From Amyloporia xantha (taxonomy: Eukaryota; Basidiomycota; Agaricomycetes; Polyporales; Adustoporiaceae): 64,000 bases of DNA. The stretch covers positions 248,001-312,000 of the forward strand of contig JAYKKR010000018.1 of the NCBI GenBank assembly GCA_036971615.1, written 5' to 3'. The notes below the pieces were generated by a model. It ran no database searches. It saw only the letters and a program-made list of their open reading frames with translations, and had not been told where the DNA came from. The translations under genes and the position numbers were made by a program. Positions 37,162 through 48,194 of the stretch are shown here, one piece after another. Numbering within the stretch: the first letter of the stretch is position 1; the number at the start of each line of letters is the position of its first letter.

Positions 37162-37535
37162 CTAGGTCGAAACTCCCCATCGCCGCCGGCGTTCACATTT
37201 CCCCAAATTCCTTTCCATAAGTTGGGTGGTGCGCACCTTTACTATACTTTGATTACCGTTACGATACAAAGTCGGGAACTCGGTGCTCGTGACGCCATCC
37301 CCCGCACGTAGACACATCGCCACCTCGTAGTGGAACGAGCTTTCAGAGACTGCACTTCAGTGGGCGTCTCTTGTTGGGTTGACCAACGCGTGGTCTAGAT
37401 TCCTGCAGCGAAATAATCAAAGGCTGTACTGGGTCCCACGTGAATTGCGAACCACTCGGGGTTCTCTTGGGCGCCGTAGATACGTAGTCAAACGGTCTTC
37501 TTTACGTACGCGCACCTCCCCTTCCTCCATCCATC

Positions 37536-39034
37536 GTGGCAGAGGAACTCCACTGTCACGGACTCGTTCACGCCTTCAACACCCAGGACCAAACCGACTG
37601 CTACTTCGAGGAAAACAACTGGTTCGATTGCCCCCGGCAACCGTGTCCCAATCGAACCCCGCGCTCCGTCACCGAGCCTTCCCCGAATAATCGATTTGTT
37701 CCTATCCGGCGCGTCCAACACCCTGCCGGACCCAGGAGCGAGCACGCGTCCCTCTCACGTCACACCACCCCCGTTCCCTCTCGACCTGCCACCCCTGGCT
37801 CATCTATTCCTCGACCTGGCGGCAGCGTTAGCCGCAGCCAAAGTCAAGAAGGAGGAGTCTCCCATCTCCCTACTCCCCCTGTTTCGCGAGCGAATCCACC
37901 TGCGGGAACCCAAAGAGGAGTCGTACAGTCCGAGTCTACGCAGCCGACAATCCCTGTCGTATCTCAGCCTGTCACCTCCACCCCGTCGTCGGCGCCGTGC
38001 GGCCGCCAAACCACCCGTCCTACCCCGCGTCACACGACCACTTCGCAGCAACAACCACCGCCTCCGCCCTCGCAGCAAACTACGACCTCCCCCGCGGCGG
38101 TAATGGCTGTAGACAAAGGCATTGCGAAGCTTCTCCTTCCCCAACGCTACGATGGCGAGAGCGTTGTGGAATGTAAACGGTACCTCGCCCAACTCTCGGA
38201 GTATCTCGACTACAATACGGATCTAGCTTCCGTCAAGCTACAGGTCCAGGTCGCGATCAGTCTTCTCGACGGAAAAGCCCGCGAATGGGGCACTCCTTTC
38301 CTGGCGGACTACGTAGCGGGCCGAACTCCTTTCGCCACGCGTAAGGCCTTCACCGACACCTTCACCGCCCGCTTCGGACATCTCGACGATGCAGCCGCCG
38401 CACAAGTCGAGCTCACCAAAATCTGCGCTCGTAACTTGCGCGACTCGAGAACTGCCGCACAGTTCTCCGCTCAATTCAAGGGTCCGGCGGACCGTTCTGG
38501 CTACGGAAAGCTGGAACTCCGTGACAAGTACCTTAGCGGCATCCCCTCGCGCATCTACCGCAAAATTGAGCTCGAGCCCTTCGATGACTGGGTCAGCGCC
38601 GAGAAACGAGTCCTCGCCGTCGAACAGATCCTGGACATAAGCCGCGCGCGCCGTCCAGATCTCAATATGTTCGCTCGTGGTGGGGCTCGTCGTCACAGGG
38701 ACGCCAACAAGCCGCCGCTTCTTCCTCTACTATCGCGGCTGTTGGCGACGGAAAATTCAACGGCTCCTGTTACGGTTGTGGGAAGCCGGGGTATCGTCGG
38801 AAGGACTGTCCGTCCTGCAAGGACAAACCTTACACTCCGCGCCAGGGTGTGCGAGCTACGGTTGCTGCAAGCGCAGCAACGCCAAGCGCTCAGCCCGAAC
38901 AGGCACAAGTTGTGCAGCAGATGCCGGGAGATCTCTCGGCTATGTTAGCATCTGTGTCTGCATTGGCCAATGAGGTGAAGTCCATGCGGGAGGAATTGGG
39001 GCAGTATCGCGCGATGAAAGAGGAGCGTTTTTAA
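37536..39034 (+). pseudogene. Gag of element E, frameshifted
   Basis: The first frame is open from about 37484 without an ATG before 38103 (MAVDKGIAKL). The 37536 position given is a GTG, so the start may be lost or lie at 38103. The gag domain reads LLLPQRYDGE ... YLAQLSEYL ... FTARFGHLDD ... KYLSGIPSRIY. Near 38690, at a GGGG run after MFARGG, the reading must move by -1 to continue as SSSQGRQQAAAS. It then gives the knuckle CYGCGKPGYRRKDC, where the usual His is Tyr, and a C-terminal coiled coil ending EERF-stop at 39034. The structural role is virus-like particle formation. The copy is probably defective. Confidence 0.8.
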
Positions 39035-39054
39035 TTCGGTCCACGCTCGCTGCC

Positions 39055-42000
39055 GTGCGCGCTGGGCCCTCCTCGAATCGATTTTCTGTACTACAATCTG
39101 CGAATGTATACGAAATAGATCATGGTTCGCAGCATTTTCATATTCCAGTACGGATAATCGGCGAAAAACGGCAGAAAGACGTAATCGCCATGGTGGACAG
39201 CGGTGCCACCACGAAGTTTATTCACGAGCGGTTCGTAAAAGAGAACAACGTACGAACACGGAAGTTGGGGCGCCCCATTCCACTATATAACATCGATGGA
39301 TCGCTCAACAAAAATGGAAGCATCACGGACGTAGCCGTGCTACAAATGCAGATAGGAGACCATATCGAGAAGATGGTATTTACGGTAACAGACATCGGGC
39401 CGGAAGACGTCATAATCGGGCTCGATTGGCTTCGCGAGCATAATCCTGATATCGATTGGGAGAGCGGCTCATTCAAACTAGATAGGTGTCCTGAGGCGTG
39501 TCAAGCCCGAAAGGTTGGCCAGACGGAACAAGCAGCGTCTACGCGTGATACGGGGGACAGGCCCACGGCGCAGAAACGTTTGCGGAAAGCCAAATGGTCA
39601 ACCAAGGGTAAGGTACGTAGTAAGGTATCACCTGAGGAGGAACCCGAGTTGGATCCAACGGTCGAATGGAACGAAGACGACCTTCTTGAAGCCTGGGAGC
39701 GTGGTGTCAACCTCCCTGGCGCTCCCCAGCTATATGTCGCAGCAGGACATACCTATTCACAAGTCCTTGCTGAAGAGGAGTACAAGAAGCGAGAGGTCAA
39801 AAGTGTCGAGGAAATGGTACCGGAAAAGTTTCACGAGTTCCTGAAGGTCTTCTCCAAAGAAGCCTCGGAACGACTTCCGGAACATAAGCCTTATGATCAT
39901 GCTATAGAGCTGATTCCTGACGCAAAAACGTTCCACTCGAGGGTATACCCACTGTCGCACAACGAACAAGGCGAGTTAGACAAGTTCCTTAAGGAGCAGC
40001 TAGCCAAAGGTTATATACGGGAATCAAAGTCGCCCATATCCTCTCCCTTCTTCTTCATCAAAAAGAAGGATGGATCACTTCGACCCGTACAGGACTACCG
40101 ACGGCTTAATGAGATCACGGTCAAAAATCGCTACCCACTGCCCTTGATCTCGGAACTTGTCGACAAGCTCAAAGGTGCCTCGATCTTTACCAAGTTCGAC
40201 ATCCGATGGGGGTATAATAACGTACGGATCAAACTCGGAGACGAATGGAAGGCTGCGTTTGTAACTAATCGAGGGTTGTACGAACCATCGGTTATGTTCT
40301 TCGGTCTCACCAATTCTCCTGCGACCTTCCAAGCAATGATGAATGACATCTTCGGAGATCTCATTGCAGAAGGAAAACTCACGGTCTACCTCGACGACAT
40401 CCTCATCTTCTCCACGGATAAGCTGGAGCATGAGAAAGTTACCCGTGAAGTATTACGTCGCCTTCAGAAAAATGATCTCTTTCTGAAACCGGAGAAGTGC
40501 GAGTGGGACGTTCCTAAAACAGACTACTTAGGCATGATCGTAGGGAATGGTGAAGTGGCGATGGATCCCGCAAAGATCCGCGGAGTCATGGAGTGGCCCA
40601 CCCTCGGAATGTTAAAGACATCCAAAAGTTCCGAGGGTTTGCCAACTTCTATCGTCGCTTCATCAAGGATTTTGCAAAGATCACGCAACCCCTTGATCGC
40701 CTAACTGGGAACGTGCCCTGGCAGTGGGGCGAGGAAGAGCAGTCTGCATTCGAGGAGCTGAAACGCTGCTTTAGCACCACACCTGTCTTAGCACTGTATG
40801 ACCAAAACCGGGAAACGCGGCTAGAGGTGGATGCCTCTGGGTACGCAACCGGTGGCGTACTTTCGCAAAAGCAGGAGGATGGCAAGTGGCATCCGGTGGC
40901 TTACCGATCTCGGGGTATGGATTCTGCCCAGCGTAATTACGAGATCTACGACAAGGAGATGTTAGCGATAATCGAAGCCTTGGAGGACTGGCGTCATTAC
41001 CTCGAGGGTTGCCCTAACACGTTCGAGATCCTTTCGGATCATAAGAACCTCGAGTATTGGCGCACGGCTCAGCATCTCACGCGACGACAAGCGAGATGGG
41101 CTCTGTACCTGTCCCGCTTCGATTTCACTATCACCCACAAGTCGGGCAAGTCGAATGGAAAGGCTGACGCCTTGTCTCGTCACCCGGACCTCCAGGTTGG
41201 AGATGACGATGACAACGTGGATCAGATTGTCCTGAAACCGGAACAATTCCGCATTTCCTCCACGCAGCGCGGGCATGCAGCAGTTGTGGCAGATCGATCG
41301 CTGCTGAAGCGAATTCGAGAATGTTCGGACAAGGATCGAGAGGTGGCGGACGCCCTAGAAAAGATTCAGAATCTAGGCCCGCCCCGGCTCCAGCGTGACT
41401 TCACGGAGTGGAATGCCGAGCAAGGGCTTCTGCTATTTCGAGGGTGCATTTACGTCCCGAAAAATGCAGAGCTTCGGCGGGATATTGTCAAAATCCACCA
41501 CGACGCACCTGCGGCCGGTCATCCTGGTCGGGCCAAGACCCTCGAGTTGGTATCACGAAACTATTGGTGGCCGGGAATGTCCAAGTTCGTCAATGAGTAC
41601 GTAAGCACCTGCGACACGTGCAACCGTACCAAGACATTCCCCGCTAAACCACAGGGGCCGCTCAAACCGAATGAGATTCCAGAGCGCCCTTGGCAGGTTA
41701 TTACCACCGATATGATCGTGGGTCTTCCCAAGTCCGATGGGTTCGATTCAATCCTGGTCACTGCAGATCGCTTCACCAAGATGGTACACTTCTCGGCGTG
41801 TCACGAGACTCTGACTGCTGAGGGTGCTGCGGAACTTTATATACGCGATGTCTTTTCACATCATGGGGCCCCGGCCAAGGTCATATCAGACCAAGGTCCC
41901 CAATTCGCGTCAAAGTATCTGCATGCGATCTACAAAGGGATGAATATCGAACCAGCCATGTCGACTGCCTTTCACCCTCAGACAGACGGGCAGACGGAGC

Positions 42001-42875
42001 GGTGGAATCAGGAGATCGAGCAGTATCTTAGGGCTTATGTCAGCCATCGCCAGGATGATTGGGCGAAGCACTTGCCTTTTGCAGAGTTTGCACTGAACAA
42101 TCGAGTTCACTCTGCAACTGGTTATTCCCCTTTCTTCCTGAACCAGGCATATAACCCCGATCTTCAAATCCGCTTGAACCCCATGTCAAAGGTGCCCGCT
42201 GCGGAAGACAGGTTAAAGTTGTTGCAGGAAGTACGGGATGACACGCGCGCTGCGCTGGAGCTGTCTGCTGAGCGTATGAAAACGTACTACGATAAGCATG
42301 TGCAGGAGGCACCGGTGTTTGAACCAGGTGACAAGGTGTGGCTGGATGCTCGTAATCTGAAGCTGAAACAACCGAGCAAGAAGCTTAGTCCCAAACGCCT
42401 TGGTCCCTTCCCTGTCACACGGAAGATCGGTGATTTAGACTATGAACTGAAGTTGCCCAAGTCGGTGCCAGTCCATCCGGTCTTCCACGTCTCCTTGCTC
42501 AGCAAGCATTCGCGTAGTGAAATCCCGGGTCGAGAACCAGACGAACCGCCACCTATTGAGGTCGAAGGCGAAGACGAGTACGAAGTTGAGCGAATCAAAG
42601 ATTCACGTATATTCCGCCGCCAGCTTCAGTACCTCGTCAAATGGAAAGGATATGATGAGTCCCATACGTCTTGGGAACCAGCACGTAACGTAGCAAATGC
42701 AAAGGAACTCATCGAGATCTTCCATCGTAGACACCCTAGTGCGCCTCGTCGACTCAATGCCGCTGTCTTTGCTGGCTTGCAGTTTCGTCCACTTCCTGAA
42801 GCAATGACCGAAGCACGTTGCCGTTCGGGTTGGGAGATGGGGAAAGGAAGCGCGCATGAGGTCATGCGGCGTTAA
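39055..42875 (+). pseudogene. Pol of element E (protease to chromodomain), one frameshift
   Basis: The pol frame is -1 relative to the end of gag and is open upstream to 39001, so the two overlap at the gag stop. The aspartic protease has DSGATTKFI near 39200. Reverse transcriptase has VQDYRRLN, FGLTNSPATFQ and YLDD near 40390. At about 40605 one base is missing (WPT / PRNVKDIQKF) and the frame changes. RNase H has EVDASGYATGG near 40830. The integrase finger ends CDTCNRTK near 41615. The core has TTDMIV, SDQGPQF and HPQTDGQTERW. The chromodomain is near 42570-42720 (DEYEVERIKDSR ... YLVKWKGYDESHTSWEP). Domain order and motifs are those of Tf2-like fungal chromoviruses. The start of Pol is formed by frameshifting or processing. 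Confidence 0.9.
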
Positions 42876-42883
42876 GAGGGGGG
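42874..42883 (+). other. Polypurine tract of element E
   Basis: AAGAGGGGGG followed by TAC and then the 3' LTR at 42887: the usual position of the plus-strand primer. Confidence 0.7.
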
Positions 42884-42886
42884 TAC

Positions 42887-43456
42887 TGTCACGAGTTGAC
42901 ATTGAGCGTTTCTTCCTTTCTATATACGGACGATTTTCTCCTTTTACTCATCGTTATTTTCCCCTCTTATTCGAACGACCACTCTACTGTACACATCGCA
43001 AGCTCCTTGTTCATGGACTTAGACGCGTCGACCATTACAGGTCACATGTTCCCTTCCCACGGACTCCGTCCCGCCTTCCCTTTACGGACGTTTACTTAAG
43101 CACGGTGCCGGCCGACCTCGGGCCCCGCCGGGCTCCGCTCACGACATCACTTATGACTCATAGCCTGCTTACTCAGGCTGCGCACAGACCACCTGCGCAC
43201 GGACCATGTAGATAGCCTGCCCTGAACTCTTGTAGTATATAAGTAGTACGCCTCTGCCTGGGGACTTCAGTTTCGACCTCTTGTCCCTAGGTAAGCCAAG
43301 CTTGCCTGTACATACTTACCATCGCTTACATTTATTCATCTTGTCCCTAGCCTTAGACTTGAGCATAGCTCGTCATCGCTTCGATAAAGACCTAGTCAAA
43401 CGCCCTCGGCCTCTTAGGTTTGTTCTTCCCCTGTCGCTTGACTCTAAGTCGCGACA
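42887..43456 (+). repeat. 3' LTR of element E (570 bp)
   Basis: Same as 36592-37161 by eye, TGTCACGAGT...GCGACA. Followed by CTCGG, the right target duplication. Confidence 0.95.
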
Positions 43457-44426
43457 CTCGGCCTGTGGCGTTGCCCGCGTCGTGAACATGGGACTCGGAA
43501 AATTCTTCCAAGAGGAAGTCGTGCGCTTCATCGCCCACGCTGCGATAAACTCCTCGGCGATCGGGTTCGGCCAACTCGCCTATGATATCCAGGGAGGCTT
43601 CCTTGTCGCGAAGTTCTTCTCGCAGGTACCCTTGGGCATCGCAGAGTGCTCGTACCGTAATCCGTTCAAGAGGCGCGTTCGCAGCTTCCCGAACGGAGGT
43701 TTGAGAAGTCCGCGACCGTCGGCTCGTGCGCGTCGCGTTCGACGCATTCGAAGCTCCTGAACGCACGCTGGACGGTCTGGGTGCTGAAGGCGGGACGTTC
43801 ACTGGAGGGACTACCGGAGGGGTAGGCGAGGACGGCAAGGGTAGGACCGTCGTACCTTCCTCGACTACAGCCATCGACCCTAATGGGGAGGAAGACGGGG
43901 CAGCCGCAGGGGATTCACTGGAATCGGCAGCGAGGACATTGGACGTTTCTGGCACAGGATCGCGCGGCCTCTCCAGCTCTTCTCTCGAGAAGCTAGGCCC
44001 TGCGAGGGCTTGTTGGAAAGCTCCCGGGAAATGGGGTGAGCGGCGGTCGCTCACCACGCTTTCCCCGGCCTCGTAGAATGGGGTGAGCGACCCGAAGGAC
44101 ACTCGGTAGGGGTGTTCCCCTGGTCTAGCGGGAGTCGATTCGACGACGTTCGCCCATCGTCCCGATTCGCCTAAGTCGTCGGATCCAATGAGGACTGGCG
44201 TAGAGCCAACGGGGGAGGGACCGGACGAGGACGTAGTATGCAAGGTTCTGGGGAGTCCAGTTAAGTAGGCTAGGTGAGGGGCTTGCAACGGCGGAGAGGC
44301 GGAAGGCGCAAGAGGTCGTAGTCGCGTGAGAACAGGGTGAGCGGGGCGAGTAGTATCCGCGGAGTCGTCCCTTGGCGGATCCGTCGCGGCGAGAGTATTA
44401 GATGGGGGAGTCGGTTCGGCCGACAT
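43457..44426 (-). pseudogene. N-terminal gag piece of element C
   Basis: The start is the Met of MSAEPTPPSN at 44426, matching the start of D's gag-pol (both continue with DTTRP, LTRLRP and APSASPPL). The frame is open to the insertion of element E after DAGNATG at 43457 and continues in frame at 36591. Motifs shared with D include RTSRRSRTSQ, NAPLER, RALCDA and ELAEPDRRG. The region is Pro/Ser-rich with a helical start. Confidence 0.9.
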
Positions 44427-44475
44427 CTTGCTCGAGCGAGGAAACTGAAAGTTGTGACACGTACTGCGAATAGAA

Positions 44476-44502
44476 GGTGGACTGCTCCCCTGAATGTCCA
44501 CC
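44476..44502 (-). other. Hairpin next to the 5' LTR of element C
   Basis: GGTGGAC (44476-44482) and GTCCACC (44496-44502) form a 7-bp stem with a 13-base loop, two bases inside the LTR edge. The stem is the same as in element D although the loop differs in length. Confidence 0.55.
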
Positions 44503-44504
44503 AG

Positions 44505-44984
44505 TGTGAGAGATCGGCGTAGTGATCTCTCGAAATAGGAGCCGCAGGTCTTCTATGCGCAGAGATCGAGGATTGGTGGGCTCTGCAGGAGCCCCGAATC
44601 GTTGAGGGAATCGTCGTCGAGCGGCTGTCGCTCGATGACACGTCAGAGGTCGGATATGAAAGTCGACCTGTCGGAGGTGTGTAGGCTCGTTCGAGGCGAT
44701 CTCGAACGAGACTCAAGCAGCGGTGCTGCTCGTCTTGCAGAAGCTCCGCGCTGGGCGTGAGTTGGAGCAAGTAGTTTAAGCAAGTAGAAGAGTGTCTATT
44801 CGGGCGCTAGGCGCGCGGAGTATCTACACAAGATCACGTGCACAGTATCTACGGTATAGACGAAGATTCTTGTAAGTACGAACGGGTGCTGCGGGGAGTG
44901 AATAGATTTGGCTCTCGCGTTCCAAAAGTGGAATGGAATACTAGCGTGAATATCCTCTGGATCTCCTGAGCGGTATCCGTCACA
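44505..44984 (-). repeat. 5' LTR of element C (480 bp)
   Basis: Differs from 12463-12942 at five positions by eye. CACGTG is at 44835-44840. Followed by the target duplication TGTGC (44985-44989). Confidence 0.93.
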
Positions 44985-44989
44985 TGTGC

Positions 44990-45818
44990 GCCGCACGTTA
45001 TCCTATCTATATCGCGGAATGATCAATATCAGCCTAAGTGAAGAGAAACCACAATACCATTTGTGACAGCTGCGATGAATTCACGCGTTGCCAATGTAAA
45101 GATCCATAGAAATTAGCAGAGAACAGTCTCGAGGCAAGTCAATGAACTATACCATCAGAGCATGTCAGTGAATCATGCAGCAAGTTGCGAATGTGCTGCG
45201 AATCAGATGTCTGTGAATCCAGAGCACCTCCGGGCCCCACTTGGCTGAAGATTGAAGATTAAGTCCAGTTCCATATTCACTTGTTAGAATAATCCGTACC
45301 GAGCTGCATTCTCGCGCGCCCCGCGCGCTGCTCGCCGTGGAGGTACGGAGCGACAAATACGCTTTGGGCTGCCGGCATGATCATTGCAGTCTTGAGAGGG
45401 CTCGTATTCATTGTCAGAAGGTGCCATAGGCTATCCTGTAAGTAGTGGTACGTTGTGCAGCACGACAGAGAGGGTCTTCGAGATTTCCGGACACAGAGGC
45501 CACAAGAGGATAGCTGATCAAGACATGGATTTGATATTATCGAGGATGGTCAGAAATGGGTTTCAGGCCATGCAGATTCGACGTCGGTCTCATGTCGATG
45601 TGGCGTTGAGTGTGAGGAGGTAGTATCGACGCCGCGATGGCGTGGGACCAACGTGATTCAGACACGGCTACCACCTAAGCGGGTGATGCCACTGAGACAT
45701 CAAATTTACACTGTAGCTACACGAGGGCCGACGTCGTTCTGATATCGATCGTACTCAACATCGATTCAACGTTGAAGGTCGTCCGGTGGTGTAGAGAGAC
45801 ATGGCGCGACCCGCAAGA
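44990..45818. other. Flank of element C; no gene recognised
   Basis: Continues the sequence that was interrupted at 12462, so it may belong to the upstream end of the Plavaka transposon. No terminal repeat or supported ORF was found. Ends with AGA (45816-45818), the target duplication of the next element. Confidence 0.45.
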
Positions 45819-47655
45819 CACTGGATGCAGTTTAGAATACTTCTGACAAGTATATTCTAAAGATATTCTAAACATAGTCAGAATAAGTTTTGCCCTTTAC
45901 AGCAAACAAAATCCTAATCTTTTTCAATTGATATCCTAATCTTTTGAGCACATTTACAATATCTTCTAGCCTATACAATATGTTTTCCATATTTTCCAAA
46001 TACTCAAGAGTCGATTATGCTAAAAGTATTTTGACTTACTTTACAATCACTGCGTTTTTGCCTAAGTAGCTACTCGGCGGCTACATGGGAGAATATCCGA
46101 AGTCGCCGACGTAGCAGAGCCCACCGCTACATCAGATATCCACTACAATGCTACATGTCGGATGGGGTACCTAGTCGAGCACATAGTCGCGCCAGCACGA
46201 TGTGGGATCGTCTTGCAGTGCGATGCGTACTAGGTCAGATGGTACCACTGGCACCTGTGCGGCTACTTAGGCTAGTAGATCACTGCTATGTTTTCGATTT
46301 TGTCCGCCAGATGCATGGGATGTTCACTAGTTAATGTAGCCGCGCTGCGACTACTCATCAGATAAGTTGTATTTCTCACATCCGGGCCCTCGCCATATCA
46401 ATCCTTGCGCCTAAATTAAATGTAATTCGAATTGTATTGCCTACCCTCGATGATACGCCTGTGTGACTAGACCTGGCCACAGCACATATTGAAACCAGTA
46501 ACTAGTAAAAACAAAATTACCAAATATCAGCTGAGACGGCCTCCATCCTGGCAATGCTAGAGCCTGGAAGTTGTGTCGGTAATTGATGGGAAATAGTTCC
46601 TGTAACACCGGACTCAGATTCGGGAAAGTGATTGGCTTTCAGCCTCCTGCTGGCTTCATGTTTCCCGACAAGCTTTCATCACACATGTAAGTCAGTGAAT
46701 GGGGAGGATACCACCAAAAGATTGGACTATACCTCCCAAAACATCCAGCCTCTGCTACTTCTGCCATCAATCTGTTAGCCAGTGGCAACAGTATGTGAGC
46801 TCACAGTCAGCAATTGGAACATGTAGGACTTGCACATTCTCAAATGCTTACATGGATACAAGTCGACCCCAAGGGTGTATGTGTCGAGATCGGCAAAGAT
46901 TCCCTCAATATGACCCTGCAAATGTGAAACCATGCAAGCTTCTGTATTATGATAGCAGATCATACCCCAATGCCCATCCTTCTCAATACAGATTGTTGTC
47001 CTGCGTACTTGCGGGCACAGGATGGAGAGGAGTCAGCGGCGTGCTGGCACCCTTCGACTCAAAGAGATCATCAGAGATGCTAAACAGCCAAGGCGACTGG
47101 GGTCATGACCAGATAGAAGGGCCGAGGCCATTTGGTAAAGTCTCCAGGACACAGTAGCATGCGCTGACGAATAAGTAGTGCTGTCGTGTTTTTCAAAGGT
47201 ATATGGGTCGCCGGAGATGGTGGACTCAGGAAGACGGCGGACGCCACGCCTCGTAGCAGAGATATAAGACGACCATAATCACGCCTAGTGTAGCAACCTA
47301 GTGAGGAGGAGTTATAGCACGGCTCGTATTGGTGAGGCTACTCTATGTAGCAGAGATAGCGACATCCTAGCGACATTCGTGTCTATGTCGCGTCGTACAC
47401 CGCCGCACCAGGCGGCGGCTATCTGAAGTCGCGTCTGTGGCGCCGAGACGGATAGTTATTGTAGCCTATTTGTCGTGGAGGCTCTGGCTATATTACATAG
47501 CTGTTGTAGCAACCGTACCCTACATGCGCTACATATCCTACGACATGAGCGATTCTCCGTAGCATTCACGTAGCCCCGGGGTGACGAAATAGGCAAAAAC
47601 GCAGTGAATATTTTCACCATATCTCACTGGAAAATATTCTAAACCGCATCCAGTG
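45819..47655. mobile_element. Outer non-autonomous CACTA element
   Basis: The left end CACTGGATGCAGTTTAGAAT (45819 on) is matched by the reverse complement at the right end (CACTGGATGCGGTTTAGAAT read inward from 47655). The 3-bp duplication AGA flanks it (45816-45818, 47656-47658). CACT-type tips and a 3-bp duplication are the hallmarks of the CACTA superfamily. Without the inner element its own sequence is only about 275 bp (45819-46047 and 47610-47655), so it has no coding capacity. Confidence 0.85.
46048..47606. mobile_element. Inner non-autonomous CACTA element, 1559 bp
   Basis: The ends CACTGCGTTTTTGCCTA (46048-46064) and its inverse (47590-47606) are flanked by AAT (46045-46047, 47607-47609). 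Both subterminal regions (about 46064-46370 and 47260-47575) hold many short GCTAC/GTAGC motifs in both directions, as expected for transposase-binding subterminal repeats. The interior has a 152-codon ORF (46699-47157) with no recognisable domain and is otherwise non-coding. It must rely on a transposase from elsewhere; whether the Plavaka enzyme type serves it is unknown. Confidence 0.85.
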
Positions 47656-48194
47656 AGACGTCGCGTCGCGTCGCGCTATGCAAGATCTACTCAACGCGTT
47701 TCGGAGATCGATTTGCTTACATAACTCCGAAAACGCGTCTTACTGTCGGGGGGGGTCAAATTGTATCAGACTAGGATTCGTGCACTCTCCGTCGCCAGTT
47801 GTTGTCATTGCTGAGCTGAGTAGAATGAGGGATGGCAGTGGCTATAATAGCAGATACGCGTACGAGCGGAATGGCTTTGACGGAGGAACGTCGAAGGATT
47901 CAGACCAGAGAGACGAGGCGACGCGTCAGTACGCGTTCTGCAGCGTGATACGTGTCACAGCGAACACCCTTTGAGCTAGCTCAGGCTCTTTTGCTCCGAC
48001 AACCATCCCTCTCAGAACCCCTGTACGCTCCTCATGCAGCTTTATTGAAAAAAAAATCTAGAACAGAATCCTTGATGCAGACAGTCACCTAGGTTTTGAT
48101 CGAACCTGCTTACTACCTCGGCCCGCCTGGCACCTAGTCCCAGATATCACTCTCCTCAGGCCGCTGTATATGTTACACCGGCCGTACAACAAGA
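47656..48194. other. Intergenic, with 3' UTR of the PLP-enzyme gene
   Basis: No gene seen. The part next to 48194 is the probable 3' UTR of the minus-strand gene. Confidence 0.5.
48041..48046 (-). terminator. AATAAA polyadenylation signal for the PLP-enzyme gene
   Basis: TTTATT on the plus strand (AATAAA on the minus strand), 149 bases downstream of the stop at 48195. Confidence 0.45.

Larger units (their letters stand above)
36592..43456 (+). mobile_element. Element E: Tf2-like chromovirus, recent but frameshifted
   Basis: Two 570-bp LTRs (36592-37161 and 42887-43456) show no difference by eye. They are flanked by the duplication CTCGG (36587-36591 and 43457-43461) inside the gag of element C. 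Removing E and one CTCGG restores C's reading frame. The element has gag, then pol in the -1 frame, with a chromodomain at the end. Gag is broken near 38690 and pol near 40605, and the gag start codon is unclear. This copy therefore cannot be autonomous despite its very recent insertion. Confidence 0.95.
12463..44984 (-). mobile_element. Element C: degenerate chromovirus, host of elements D and E
   Basis: Two 480-bp LTRs (12463-12942 and 44505-44984) are flanked by the 5-bp duplication TGTGC (12458-12462 and 44985-44989). Transcription runs from the high to the low coordinate. Removing D (17190-29928) and E (36592-43456), each with one copy of its target duplication, leaves about 12.9 kb. This has the same layout as D: gag-pol, then a second ORF, then the LTR. 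Gag-pol has at least two frameshifts and the second ORF at least two, so C is dead. The LTRs differ at five of 480 positions by eye, so C is older than D and E, as the nesting also requires. Confidence 0.93.

Noticed and set aside
46699..47157. 152-codon ORF inside the inner CACTA element
   Set aside because: No recognisable domain, no introns or codon pattern like neighbouring genes, and the element looks non-autonomous.
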